64,000 nt of DNA. Source: Glandiceps talaboti (taxonomy: Eukaryota > Hemichordata > Enteropneusta > Spengelidae). This document shows positions 23,453 through 36,900 of the stretch, piece after piece (position 1 is the first letter of the stretch; each line of letters begins with the position of its first letter). Location: contig NC_135556.1 of NCBI RefSeq assembly GCF_964340395.1, forward strand, positions 3,654,501-3,718,500, in the 5' to 3' direction. The notes below the pieces were generated by a model, which was not told the DNA's origin, did no database searches, and worked only from the letters and a program-made list of their open reading frames with translations. Made by a program: the position numbers and the translations under genes.

Positions 23453-24916
23453 GTAAGTATAAGTCACAGGGCATAGGTCACAAAAAGGGGTTCCTGGAGT
23501 CGTGTCTATAGAATTTGCAAGTTAAGAATTACAAAGTAAGAACTTTGAAATCTTTATTTCTTGCCATCAAATGATTATTGATCATAGGTGAAGGTGTGTG
23601 AGAACAGTGACAAGACTGACATGTTTAATCCAGTTTTCGATACATTCAAACAAATACTCGGCCCTATGGTAGAAAGAGGATTAAGTAAGTTTGGGGTATT
23701 CTTTCACAGAACTTAACTTTTCTAAATGCAGAAATCATTTTAAAAAGACCTTCATTCTTGTTTTGGTTTCCACATACAATAGACACCAGATCTGAACATG
23801 AAGATACAGGCAATAATTTGCAACATACATTGTACACACATGCACTATATTATGTTTTCAGCCATGTGCAAGTGAGGCTGAGGTGACTGTTTCCAACTTC
23901 ATACAGTATATCAGTATAATCCAAGAGTTATGTGATGTGAATAGGTGAGAATCTCCTTATTATGTTTGTAGACCAATCACTCAACGGTATTGGAATACAA
24001 ATATGATAAGGACTCAGAGGTGAATTGACTGACATTTTTTGCTCAGTTTAATCATGTGGAGAAAATTTACAATAGCATGTTCATCAACTACATACATGTA
24101 CTTGTATGTATATAAGTTTATTAATGATAGTTCAGAAACAAACCCACAAACCTCCCCTAAATGATAATTCAGAAACAAACCCACAAACCTCCCCTAAACC
24201 CCAGGGACACATATTATTGCTTAGATTGTTGGTTTCCTAAGGAAAATATCTCATGAATCCTGCTACTACAAAAGTATCAATATACGCTCTATACCAGAAG
24301 ATAAGTAAAGGGTGGACACTGAACCAAAAGTCTGGTACTAACTCCTCTGTATGCAAATTAACATTTTAACCATCGTGAGGTCATTAACCATTGCCCCCAT
24401 TCTTAGCCAGTCAGTAGACTGCTATTGATGGCTACATCACTAGGTTTCACGTAATGCTTACTTGCATACAGAAGAGTTTGTTCCAGACAACAATTGATGA
24501 AAATTATTGCATTTTTAAAGTTAAGAGTACTACATGTATTTAGTGCCATTTTTAGCTAGGATTTATTTATCTTGTACTTATGCTGATTGACGGTAAAATC
24601 ATCCAATAATTAATGATTTTACACAACATTTTGCTGTTTATCCCCACCCCAACCTCTTCCCCTTGTGTTCTTTCCAAACTGTAGGGAAATTATGTTCAAG
24701 CCATAACATTGTTATATTTAGCCTGTAGACAAGGAAAACAACAATCTAAGAAATACTACATACCCCTTTGCCCTAAACCTTCTCAACTTTCTGGTAATTT
24801 TTTCTGTGTAATTTGTTTCAGCATTCATTGTGTACTACATGGTTTACAAGTGGACCAAGGATACAAATGCACAGCTGAAGAGAAAAGACCCATCAGTGTA
24901 TGCTAATGATGAGTAA
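23299..24916 (+). CDS. UQCRQ: Cytochrome b-c1 complex subunit 8 (UQCRQ/QCR8), 82 aa, 2 coding exons
   Basis: This is a small membrane-anchored subunit of respiratory complex III in the inner mitochondrial membrane. Coding exons 23299-23452 and 24822-24916 join in phase 1 (donor GTAAGT, acceptor TTTCAG) to give 82 residues, the usual family length. The N-terminal half reads FGNL then ITYSLSPFEQRAFAGVIKDG and PNVWRRF, the matrix-side family core (ISYSLSPFEQRA in vertebrates). The second exon gives the single membrane segment around FIVYYMVYKW and ends KRKDPSVYANDE, matching the KRKNPAAYENDK-type terminus. The start is the first ATG, 17 nt after an acceptor. It is divergent from PHKA across a short shared promoter. 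Confidence 0.95.
23588..23684 (+). other. Exon-like open segment in UQCRQ intron
   Basis: Between an acceptor-like CATAG and a perfect donor GTAAGT (23685) is an open frame reading VKVCENSDKTDMFNPVFDTF and on to QILGPMVERGL. Its composition is protein-like. If spliced into UQCRQ after exon 1 it would shift frame and stop at once, so it is either a poison exon, a relic of another gene, or chance. I do not recognise the peptide. Confidence 0.35.
24125..24200. repeat. 36-bp direct duplication
   Basis: Two copies of CAGAAACAAACCCACAAACC plus TCCCCTAAA in the UQCRQ intron. Confidence 0.8.
24822..24916 (+). CDS. UQCRQ: UQCRQ coding exon 2
   Basis: Acceptor TTTCAG at 24821. Completes the Pro codon, encodes the membrane segment and tail, and stops at TAA 24914-24916. 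Confidence 0.94.
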
Positions 24917-26624
24917 AGTCATGTGACAGAGACTAACCAATGGTGTTGCTCCTTGAAGAGATTTGTACAGTAGCCAGTAGAATACCATATTGTGTTTAAT
25001 AAAACTGTTTTGTTTTTTTCATTCCTAAACATTTTGTTTAGCTTGGTGTACAACGACTGGTTCTGTTTAATTGAGTGAGTGAGTGTATTTAATAAACACA
25101 TTAATGTTAAAAGGTCAAGTCGTGTCTTTCTCTTATTTTGACTTCATTTGGTACTGTGTGAGTGTACAACAGTCTGGACCTTATTCTTATTGCAGTGTGT
25201 CTGATCTATCTGGCATGATGTAACTTATCTGTCACTGTGTTCCTGATTAAAATGTGGGCTGTCAATACTATAAGATGAAATACTGGTATGATGGAAATAC
25301 ATATTACATCTACGAACTATTAGAAATGTAATCAATTGAGATGCATTATTATCAGCTGGGAGCTGTTGACTGCAAACTGTTACAGTGTTAGTCTTTCACT
25401 GTATGATAGAGGGTGCTGTTTACATAATCTACATTTTTGGAGTAGGTGGTTAATGACAACCTCAAGTGATATAAATAGCTAGATGGTAATGTGAATACAT
25501 GTGATTCAAATACAGCTAGTAGTTTATAACTTGACAATATTCAAAAGTATAAATGTATTGGTTGCTGACAATGTAGGTAATTACAGTACTAGGTTTATTC
25601 AGTATAGAGACTAAGCACACTGATTGTTATTGTCTTCATCTGTGTTGGTAATTCAATATGTTACAGTAAACTTCTGATCCAACTAGCTATAGTGATTATC
25701 ATTGCATTCAATATATGAAAGGGAGAAACAAGTAGAACCACATATACCCCTGTTTACAGCCCGTTCTGTGCAATGAATTCATTAATGAGGGGAAATAGTG
25801 GAATTCATCACACAAAAGGTCCTATGCTAAAACATTATACAACTTTTAATTCAAGGAAAGTGAACTGAAAGTTTGAGGCGAAACCTTTTCTGGAACACAT
25901 TTCCCACTTAGGCCTAAAGAGGGCGATCTTACAAGTAATTTCCCGACACTATATATTCAATCTATCACTGCAATTTATGAAATTATAGTGCCCACTCAGC
26001 ATCATGACGGGGACATGTACAATCTTTGTAGATTCAATGAACACATTTGGCAACCATTACATTAACAATTCTTAACCGTAAACAAAACCACAGGAAAATA
26101 AATTGTTAATATCGTGCACGTGTGGCGGTGTGTTTCAGTGGAACACCGGACTCCGTGATCATTAATTCTAAACACATACCAGCGCAGTTAGATATATGAC
26201 TTCGCAGAAAAACAAACCACAAACGTGCACTGCAAACACGTGCACAGTCGATTCGGATATACAATGTACAATTTAAAACGAAAAGGTGTTTAAAAAACAT
26301 GCAATCTTTGTAGCAAACTTCAAAAAAGCTTTCAAGGCATGGTTTATGGCACACTACCCAGGTACGAGGTCTGACGTAAAACCAAAAGTGATTATTATCT
26401 CTCTCTTCACGCCCTTTCTTGTTTGCAATGGATGTGATGACGTTTGAGTTTGTAATAGGAAAACAGATAAATGAGGAACATATGTTTACAATATGATGCG
26501 ATAGTTATGTATTGTTAGATGCATATAACAAAACACATATAGGAAACTAGAACATATATATGTCAAAAGTTTTCTAAGGTAGTGATAAATCGCTAGTTTT
26601 AAAACGTACTAACTAGAAGTCAGT
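24917..26624. other. Intergenic: UQCRQ 3' end to membrane-protein gene 3' end
   Basis: Two genes converge here. Apart from the UQCRQ polyadenylation signals I see no coding exon; the minus open frame at 26106-26354 has no family resemblance. Confidence 0.5.
24998..25096 (+). terminator. UQCRQ polyadenylation signals (two AATAAA)
   Basis: AATAAA occurs at 24998-25003 and again at 25091-25096, 82 and 175 nt after the stop. Either could be used. Confidence 0.6.
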
Positions 26625-26832
26625 TCAGACATTATTTTCGATGACAAGTTCAATGTTGTCAGTAAAATCCATAAGGTCTTCAGTTTCGTTGTCATTAAAA
26701 TCCACAAAGTCTTCAGTTTCGTTGTCATAATTGGCAATGTTTACTGGATCGTCTTCATCACGATATATATAATAATCTTTATTTTTAACGAGATGGCTGA
26801 ATTTCTTTACAAAGAAGTTACACAGTATGTAT
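26625..26832 (-). CDS. Unknown membrane protein, last coding exon
   Basis: Begins with the last base of Arg226, then YILCNFFVKK, and continues into the acidic tail with the double DNETED; stops at 26625-26627. Acceptor TTGTTTTCAG. Confidence 0.72.
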
Positions 26833-29252
26833 CTGAAAACAAGACAAAACAAGATTCACTGAAGTGTGTCAAAGAATATAATATACGATGTCAAAATTCT
26901 TACTAAACCTTAACGCTAGTGTAGCCTTAATCAGCTAAACGCCCCTCCCAAAAGGAGATTTTATTTCACAAACCAATATCTTTTTTATAACCGGCCTAAC
27001 TAAATAAAGTCGGGTTCCAAAAACACTGTGATTGGCTGTTCAGATTAGATCCAGAGACTACAAAGGTAGTGCCCTATAATCCCCCCCCCCTTCCCACCCA
27101 TAGATCTGTTTACTAGGTCATGCTGAAAGCTCAGCTTCCCTCATCAGTGACAATTTCGATATGTAGGATACGCGATTTTTATATCCTTTGAGACACACCC
27201 TCTCACATTCTCCCCATTAGCTATCATGGGGATGCCGATTCTGCCAAAAATCAAGATTAAAATAAAAAACCCTGCTGGCTACTTATCTCCAAGTACAGGT
27301 TACAATCTAACGTGAGACCTCTTGTTGCAAAGCCCATTTTTTGGAAAGAAATATATTATTGTCATGCATGGATGGTGAAGTCCGATCGATTACCATTGTT
27401 ATTTTACCGAAGTGTGCAATACAATTGCACATCTCCAGTATGTGGCGGGGGTAATTTATAATTACACCTATTAAAATATGTGTAATCTGGGGGAGGGGGC
27501 TTTGAAAACTCTTGCGTTCATTTCCGGGAAAGGCAAGACATTTTTTGAGAGCGCGAAGGTGGAGGCTGAGAAAAAAAATTAACCAAATTATTCCCCTCAG
27601 CCCCCCCCCCCCCCCCCCCCCGCCGTAAAATCTACTCGTTTCCTAACTTTAATATCTAACTTTGCATTTTTCTGTGATTTTTGTATCACACCATTGCTTA
27701 CTCTGTCACTTGCCATATTCCAACACTGTCACCATTTTTCCATTACATCAACTGAGAACATGTTCAGTGAAATCGTTGTTGACAAATATGCAATAATTGT
27801 AAGTGTGGGGAGGGGAGTGGAACTGACAGGAAAGAAGGGGAATAGTGTGGTAAAATATTGGTGATACTGAGAGAAGAGTCCAGGCAATGTCGCTAGCACA
27901 CTTGTCTAGGCTGGGGGTGGGGGTGGGGGTGGGTTGTACCTCCAGCTCTACAGGCTAGGGATCAATCAATACAGATTCACCCTATTAAACATGCAGTGGG
28001 AAAGTGGAAAATAGTCATTAGACATTACCATTAAGTCTCAGACTGGGGACCTTTTTCATTTCTGACAGCATTTTAGTCCATCTTTTAGAACTATTTGAAC
28101 ATGGGGTGGGGGGTCATGTTTTAGAGAAAGAAAACTGAAGGAGGGCACCTTTTAGAAATGAAATCGGGAGGATACCATTTTATGTGACATACTGTGCTTG
28201 AACAACCCCCACCCCACCCCCATGTAGGTACTGAAGACTCCCTTGTAGCCTAAAGTCACCCATAAAGACCACCCAGTCTTGAACGAGTGTGTTAAATTTT
28301 TCCTTAGAGGATGATCTGGTCTTGGCATATTATCTTATAACTCAGACCACTAACTAATTTTTAGTGGTCTGAGTTTATATTTATACAGTGAGATACGACA
28401 CGACTTCTTAAGACTTAAAAAACGTACTATTAAAGACTATCCCGCCTGGCATTTAATTGTCATCTCGTGTACTGTAACATGCTTGTTACTATAATCGAGT
28501 GTTATATGTATCAAAAGTATGTGTCAAAAGGTCTTGAAGACATCAAAGGACTACAACCTTTTAACATTGTCTTACCTGTAGTCAGGAGCAACCACCAAAG
28601 CCACGAAATTGAACGATTTGGGGATAATGTCTTCAGTTACGTGTACTTTAAACGTTGTTAATTGTAATGAGATGTAGATCAGATCATTGATAATTTGAAG
28701 CAGATTATCAACTGCGAATATCAAGAACAACACACCATGTAAATACTTAGGTTCACGGGGAGCTCGTCGACGGTTGAAAAAATACATTACAGTTGTATGG
28801 GTAAGCAGCGCGAAGGGTAGGATTGCATAACTTACAGTACCGGGATTCCATTTCCGATTGTTAGCAAGTGGATCATTGGCGTCCTCTAGATACCCAGTGA
28901 TAAGTTCAATGTAGTACACGATCATTATAAACCATAGGAAATTAAATTGCCAGAAGTAAACTCGAGTAACGTAATATTTCACCATATCTCGAAAGTATAA
29001 ACAACACTCTTTGCAGGAAACATCTTCTTTAAGAAGTACAAGTATGATCCACAGAACACCAAGGACTATTATGGCCATCACATTACACACTTCACTGACA
29101 TAGGTAAAACTTTCGGAAATGACAGAGAAATTATCACAGTTTGAAGTTGTTGATTCATTTCGAAGACATCCTATGAAGAGCGCATAATGGCAGCTAACGA
29201 AAAAAGAATATGCAGCAATAAATGCAACTATGACAAGGTACAACATCGTCAT
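26625..29252 (-). CDS. Multi-pass membrane protein of unknown family, 294 aa, 2 coding exons
   Basis: Coding exons 28576-29252 and 26625-26832 join as AG|A (Arg226) with donor GTAAGA and acceptor TTTTCAG. The product has about six hydrophobic segments, near residues 3-23, 53-74, 99-120, 140-159, 172-197 and 213-233. The loop between the first two has two N-glycosylation sequons (NES at 32, NFS at 41) and cysteines, consistent with a lumenal or extracellular loop. The tail after the last segment is charged and acidic, with DNETED occurring twice (262-267, 273-278) inside a DFVDF/DLMDF repeat. The start ATG lies 12 nt after an acceptor (TTTTACAG), so the gene has an upstream noncoding exon or a longer N-terminus. 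I do not recognise the family and propose no function. Confidence 0.75.
27599..27621. repeat. Poly-C tract
   Basis: A run of more than 20 C residues; assembly length is unreliable at such tracts. Confidence 0.9.
28337..28376. repeat. Perfect-arm hairpin, 16-bp arms
   Basis: ACTCAGACCACTAA and TTAGTGGTCTGAGT flank a short CTAATTT loop, inside the intron of the unknown membrane protein gene. Confidence 0.75.
28576..29252 (-). CDS. Unknown membrane protein, coding exon 1
   Basis: 225 codons plus two bases containing membrane segments 1-5 and the start of 6. Acceptor at 29265-29266; donor GTAAGA below 28576. The frame is open upstream to the acceptor (codons AGG GGG CTG CAG), so an earlier in-frame start in another exon cannot be ruled out. 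Confidence 0.75.
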
Positions 29253-29984
29253 CTGCAGCCCCCTCTGTAAAAAAGAATAAAGTCAGAAACTAAATCAATA
29301 CAAAAACGATATGATGTTACTAAAACACCTAATAATTATACACTGAGATTGGTATGAAATTAATAAGTGTTTTATGATAAGACTGATACAGAACTCACAA
29401 GACAATTATTACGAATGTCTTGTTATTTATAACGAGCTTGTTAATACAGACACAACGCAGGACAGTTCACAGTTAAGTATGTTGCTACAAAAGTATGGAA
29501 TAGCATACCTAGCAGCATGAGGAACATACAGTGTAGACACAACTTTAAAAATATGTACAAAAAACACCTTCAGTCTATCGAATAAGATATATGTTGTTAT
29601 TTTCTGTTTCATGTGTTTTTATAATTTTGTTTTCACAGGAGTTTAGTTGATGTGTATTTTTGTTTTTGTTTTATTTGAGTTATCAGTTAATTTACATATG
29701 AACAGTTTGCCCAGAATGAGTTTAACGCAATATAATGTAAGAGTGACTGGAGTACGGACTCGACTAGTTGCTGGAATAAAGTATAATAAATTATTATTAT
29801 TAACCAAATACAATACATTACCAACATATTGTGAAGCATTACAGGTAACAACAGCACACTCCTCCCATTGTTCTGTATCATATTTATTCTATACCTAACA
29901 ATAGAATATAAATCAGGGTTTTATTGATTGAATTATTAATCAACCATAAAGTCATCTGGGCATGTGATTACAAAGTTGATTACA

Positions 29985-30148
<164 letters not shown>

Positions 30149-30299
30149 CCAAGGTGACTGTGATACGTGTGGTATAAAAAGACAAACCTGATTCGTTAGG
30201 ATGGTGACAATAATTTATTATTTAAATGAATGAAAATTGACAATTGTAGCAAACATGCATACGAAAGAAAATATTTGCGCAACACACCCCTTCTTTCAA

Positions 30300-30968
30300 A
30301 AATCAAAGCAATACTAAATGACGACATGTGAATGGTACAGGTATAACAGTGTATACAAGATATTACCACAATACTAAATGACGACATGTGAATGGTACAG
30401 GAATAACTGTATATACAAGATATTACCACAGTACTAAATGACGACATGTGAATGGTACAGGTATAACTGTGTACACAAGATATTGCCACAATACTAAATG
30501 ACGACATGTGAATGGTACATGTATAACTGTGTATACAAGATATTACCACAGTACTAAATGACGACATGTGAATGGTACATGTATAACTGTGTACACAAGA
30601 TATTACCACAGTACTAAATGACGACATGTGAATGGTACAGGTATAACTGTGTACACAAGATATTACCACAATACTAAATGACGACATGTGAATGGTACAG
30701 GTATAACTGTGTACACAAGATATTACCACAGTACTAAATGACGACATGTGAATGGTACAGGTATAACTGTGTACACAAGATATTACCACAGTACTAAATG
30801 ACGACATGTGAATGGTACAGGTATAACTGTGTACACAAGATATTACCACAATACTAAATGACGACATGTGAATGGTACAGGTATAACTGTGTATACAAGA
30901 TATTACCACAGTACTAAATGACGACATGTGAATGGTACCGGTATAACTGTGTACACAAGATATTACCA
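30300..30968. repeat. 60-bp minisatellite, 11 copies
   Basis: Unit contains ATACTAAATGACGACATGTG and AATGGTACAGGTATAACTGT, exactly 60 bp, from about 30,310. Because 60 is a multiple of three, the minus strand stays open through about 20-residue repeats beginning MSSFS. It falls in the inferred first intron of the unknown membrane protein gene. Confidence 0.95.
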
Positions 30969-31214
30969 GTGGTTACCTTTTTCAAAAGGGAAATACTCAT
31001 GACAAATGATTGGTTGATATATACTTACATTACTTTACGTGAAACGGTGAAAACAATACTTTGCTATCAGATTTTTATATTTCCTGATTGATATCACAAC
31101 AACACAAGGTAGCGCACTGACTTAAGGTGTTTGGACATTGACCAACTATACATGACATGTATGACGTTATGTCGTAATTAAGCGCTATTGGCAGCAACGA
31201 CAATAATAACTCAC

Positions 31215-31500
31215 CCCGGGATCTCACTACACAGTGCTTGTGACAGCAAGCCATGAATTGACTGATTATCACATACAGCTTGAAGTGTCCTCGACAGAAC
31301 AATTTTTATAGTTAATGTACATGAAGTGCTAGCATTGCGTTTTTCCATGTTTGTTTTTTCCCTTTCTACCTGGTAGGTTTTGAGCATGGTGTTAAATTTA
31401 GTACAAGGTAGAAATTTGGTTCTCGCTACCTGCAATACACATCACTGTGGAGTCAAATGGAACGAAGTCGCGCGACAACGCGTTCTAATGTCGACAACTA
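31215..31500 (-). other. Possible noncoding first exon of the unknown membrane protein gene
   Basis: On the minus strand, ATCCCGGG is followed by a good donor GTGAGT at 31214. No frame through it joins the coding exon at 29264 without a stop, so it would be 5' UTR. The upstream limit is unknown. Evidence is splice signal and position only. Confidence 0.35.
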
Positions 31501-31501
31501 C

Positions 31502-31510
31502 ACTTCCGGT
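31502..31510 (-). promoter_or_regulatory. ETS/GABP-like site ACTTCCGGT
   Basis: ACTTCCGGT, i.e. ACCGGAAGT on the minus strand, in a CpG-richer patch (31,465-31,520) that could be the promoter of the minus-strand membrane protein gene. Confidence 0.4.
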
Positions 31511-31519
31511 CGGCTATGC

Positions 31520-33930
31520 TAATACACAGGAATGTTTCTTTCCCATTTTCAGTTCTAGACATCTCTTGTAATTTTGCTCTGGACAGATACTGTACATATT
31601 TAAATTTCCCACCTCCATAATTATATGAGCTTAAAACTTGCGTTTATCTTATTTGTTACAAATTAAACTGTTTGAAAGAAACATTCACGTGTATTGACAG
31701 AAGTGTAGGTGTCGACAATTGTTTACATTCTACCTTCTGCCTAGTCAGTAAGGTGGGGTGCTTTATTTTGACTGAACAGTGTTCTTTTGTTGGTTTATTG
31801 GTCAATAAAGCACCTCCAATCCTTGCCAAACAAGACGTGTCTGGGTTTGTTTACTTTTGTTGCAACGTGTCTGTGTATTTGTTGTATGCCAGCAATTTAG
31901 CTAGTAGTTGCTGAACATTTTGAAAAAGAAAATGACTTTTTTAAAGTACGTGGGAAACTTGAATCTGAAGCCTGTAAAGGAGATATTCAGTTGTGAATAA
32001 CAAGACATGGACTGATATTAAATACCATGTCATGAAACCCAAACACAGTAATTACACATTCATGACAACCATGTGTGTAATAGTATACAGATTCTGAGAC
32101 AGAAAGATCCTCATTCTAAATAAGTATGACAATTTTTACTGTTATAAATGTGTTTCAACACATATACAAACAGTAGCATTTGACCTACTAAGATTGTCTG
32201 TCTTGTGGCAAGTTCAAATGTAATATCGTGTAATATTTCACTCCTTTGTGTTAGTTTTAAACAAATTTGTATAAGGCCAAACCTGGAGAGTCTGCTACAC
32301 ATACATGTATGATACACATCGGCTCATACAGTAAACTAATGGCTGTAACATTTGAATTCAAATAGAAAACAGCACAACTTTCTAACATCAAAAACCTCAG
32401 CCTGTACTATGGAGTATATCAATATACAGTTTTACAAACCACTTTTGAAATGAAAATTATAACATTTGTTCTGATGTTCAGTGTGTTTACCCCAAAAGTG
32501 TCCTTTCAGTTAGAAGGCATTCTATCGAAATGTACTGTATATAAACACTGTGTATTTTCTCTTTAAAAAGTTGATACTTTCGTCCTAACGTAGTTCTAGC
32601 ATAATAGTGAAATATTGTGTTGTTTATATAGTGTACGTTTCTCCTTTCTGTCAAGGGACATTCATATCTTGAAATAAACCACTTTTAGTCTTAAAGTGAA
32701 TGGGTTGTTTGTGTCGATTTTATTGTTTTTTGTTACATGTAATAATTGGATAAAATCTAACTTTGTTACCTAGTCATTTCATGGGTCTTCTCCACCCCCA
32801 CCCCCGAAAATAATTTTTATGGCGTAATTTATGCAAAAAAATGCGTTTATCCCCTTTTGTTATCAGACTTCTTGGACCAAATACTTCCATGGCCATGTTT
32901 ATGTATGTTTTCTATACAAATAGAAGTGTGCGACAGATAATTAAGTTTTGCCTGTTGTAAAATTTAGCTCTTCAGGCAACGTCTATTGCAAACAAATTAA
33001 TAAACAGAAATTGCTATTTTATGCAACAGGTGGTTACAGGTTTAGGCATGCTGAAATTGGAGTCGAACAATACATCCTTCTTGTAGTAAACCACATTGAA
33101 TCATAGCAAAAACTTAAGTTTCAACTTTAATAGTTAAAAGTGTTGTTTGGTCTCACTTTAATGATATATTTCACTTTTAAGAATACTTGACATCAGCACA
33201 GCATTATGATTTATAGTATATTTTCAATTGATAAATACTGAATTTTTGTATATTTTTCAAAAGAACTGTTGAGACTAAATCGAGAGGAGCTTCAATCTCC
33301 ATCTGGTGACTCTCTATTTGTATAAAAAAAAAACACTTAATATATCGTGATATTGTCTTGAAATCAGATAAATTCCCCATCAATAGTAAACCTACACGGA
33401 AAGCCTGAAATTTGGCATTCTCACTGGTGAGCAGCTAGAGCGCCCACAACGGCAGAATGTTCAGTCTATGTCTTACTTTAACATTTGTAATAGTCAATAA
33501 TTGTGGAATGAATACTGACATGCAATATTACACAATGCAAATCCATTCTTATCTTTCGCAATGTCTTAATCATTTCATGTTATTCTTTTGTGATCAGGAG
33601 TGCATATAACCAACACACATACAATAAAACACATCACAACAATATTTACAATTAATGTAGCTCAAAAGTTGACAGAGTTGTCTTTATTACTGATTAAATG
33701 TGGATGCCGAAAAATACATGAAATTATTGAAATGCACAATTCTTTACTGATTGAGAAGTACAAATATATTTTTATATAATGAGGTATGATAAAAAGTGTA
33801 TTATGAATAATATGGAGTTACAGGCTTCCAACACTTGACCCATCCTCCGTCGGATACATCTCTTGCATGTCTTCAGATTTCACCTTCTTTTTACCAAACA
33901 AATTTGAATATTCCAAGATTTTAAAAGTAG
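31520..33930. other. Intergenic, no gene recognised
   Basis: AT-rich sequence. The plus open frame 31672-31914 is short and cysteine-rich by chance composition; no splice-supported exon was found. Confidence 0.45.
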
Positions 33931-36900
33931 CATGGGATCAAACGTTAACAGCACTTAATCCACCATTGACATAGATTTTTACCAACTATCCAGATTTCAT
34001 CTTCGTTTGACCAAACAAATTATGATATTCTAAGATTCCATATTACTATGGGGTCATAGGTTACCAGCACTTACAATATCATTGGGATAGATCTTTATCA
34101 TCTATCCATGGCCAGATTTCATGTTCATTTGACAGGACAAATTTGTATATTCCAGGATTTCGTATTAATTTTGAAAATGAGATCAGAGGTTACCAGCACT
34201 TAAGATCTTTACCATCTATCCACATTTCATCTTCATTTGACCACTCAAATTGAATATTCCAGGATTTCGTATTTAAATATGGGGTCAGAGGTTACCAGCA
34301 CTTAACCCGCCGTTGGGATAGATCTTTACCATCTATCCAGATTTCATCTTCATTTGACTCGAAATATTTGAATTTTCTCGGATTTCGTATTTAAATATGG
34401 GGTCAGAGGTTACCAGCACTTAACCCACCGTTGGGATAGATCTTTACCATCTATTCAGATTTCATCTTCATTTGACAACACAAATTGAATATTCCAGGAT
34501 TTCGTATTTAAATATGGGGTCAGAGGTTACCAGCACTTAACCCACCGTTGGGATAGATCTTTACCATCTATTCAGATTTCATCTTCATTTGACAACACAA
34601 ATTTGAATATTCCAGGATTTCGTATTTAAATATGGGGTCAGAGGTTACCAGCACTTAACCCACCGTTGGGATAGATCTTTACCATCTATCCAGATTTCAT
34701 CTTCATTTGACAACACAAATTGAATATTCCAGGATTTCGTATTTAAATATGGGGTCAGAGGTTACCAGCACTTAACCCACCGTTGGGATAGATCTTTACC
34801 ATCTATTCAGATTTCATCTTCATTTGACAACACAAATTGAATATTCCAGGATTTCGTATTTAAATATGGGGTCAGAGGTTACCAGCACTTAACCCACCGT
34901 TGGGATAGATCTTTACCATCTATCCACATTTCATCTTCATTTGACAACACAAATTTGAATATTCCAGGATTTAATATTTAAATATGGGGTCAGAGGTTAC
35001 CAGCACTTAAACTCACCGTTGGGATAGATCTTTACCATCTATCCAGATTTCATCTTAATTTGACAACACAAATTTGAATATTCCAGGATTTCGTATTTAA
35101 ATATGGGGTCAGAGGTTACCAGCACTTAACCCACCGTTGGGATAGATCTTTACCATCTATCCAGATTTCATCTTCATTTGACCATTCAAATTGAATATTC
35201 CAGGATTTCGTATTTAAATATGGGGTCAGAGGTTACCAGCACTTAACCCACCGTTGGGATAGATCTTTACTATCTATCCAGATTTCATGTTCATTTGACC
35301 ACTCAAATTGAATATTCCAGGATTTCGTATTTAAATATGGGGTCAGAGGTTACCAGCACTTAACCCACCGTTGGGATAGATCTTTACCATCTATCCAGAT
35401 TTCATCTTCATTTGACTCGAAATATTTGAATATTCTCGGATTTCGTATTTAAATATGGGGTCAGAGGTTACCAGCACTTAACCCATCGTTGGGATAGATC
35501 TTTACTATCTATCCAGATTTCATCTTCATTTGACAACACAAATTGAATATTCCAGGATTTAATATTTCAACATGGGGCCAGAGGTTACCAGCACTTAACC
35601 CACCGTTGGGATAGATCTTTACCATCTATCCAGATTTCATCTTCATTTGACCACTCAAATTGAATATTCCAGGATTTAATATTTCAACATGGGGTCAGAG
35701 GTTACCAGCACTTAACCCACCGTCGGGATAGATCTTTACCATCTATCCAGATTTCATCTTCATTTGACCACTCAAATTGAATATTCCAGGATTTAATATT
35801 TCAACATGGGGTCAGAGGTTACCAGCACTTAACCCACCGTCGGGATAGATCTTTACCATCTATCCAGATTTCATCTTCATTTGACCACTCAAATTGAATA
35901 TTCCAGGATTTAATATTTCAACATGGGGTCAGAGGTTACCAGCACTTAACCCACCGTCGGGATAGATCTTTACCATCTATCCAGATTTCATCTTCATTTG
36001 ACTCGAAATATTTGAATTTTCTCGGATTTCGTATTTAAATATGGGGTCAGAGGTTACCAGCACTTAACCCACCGTTGGGATAGATCTTTACCATCTATTC
36101 AGATTTCATCTTCATTTGACAACACAAATTGAATATTCCCGGATTTCGTATTTAAATATGGGGTCAGAGGTTACCAGCACTTAACCCACCGTTGGGATAG
36201 ATCTTTACTATCTATCCAGATTTCATGTTCATTTGACAACACAAATTGAATATTCCAGGATTTCGTATTTAAATATGGGGTCAGAGGTTACCAGCACTTA
36301 ACCCACCGTTGGGATAGATCTTTACCATCTATCCAGATTTCATCTTCATTTGACCATTCAAATTGAATATTCCAGGATTTCGTATTTAAATATGGGGTCA
36401 GAGGTTAACAGCACTTAACCCACCGTTGGGATAGATCTTTACTATCTATCCAGATTTCATGTTCATTTGACCACTCAAATTGAATATTCCAGGATTTCGT
36501 ATTTAAATATGGGGTCAGAGGTTACCAGCACTTAACCCACCGTTGGGATAGATCTTTACCATCTATCCAGATTTCATCTTCATTTGACTCGAAATATTTG
36601 AATATTCTCGGATTTCGTATTTAAATATGGGGTCAGAGGTTACCAGCACTTAACCCACCGTTGGGATAGATCTTTACCATCTATCCAGATTTCATCTTCA
36701 TTTGACCACTCAAATTGAATATTCCAGGATTTAATATTTCAACATGGGGTCAGAGGTTACCAGCACTTAACCCACCGTTGGGATAGATCTTTACCATCTA
36801 TCCAGATTACATCTTCATTTGACAACACAAATTTGAATATTCCCGGATTTCGTATTTAAATATGGGGTCAGAGGTTACCAGCACTTAAACTCACCGTTGG

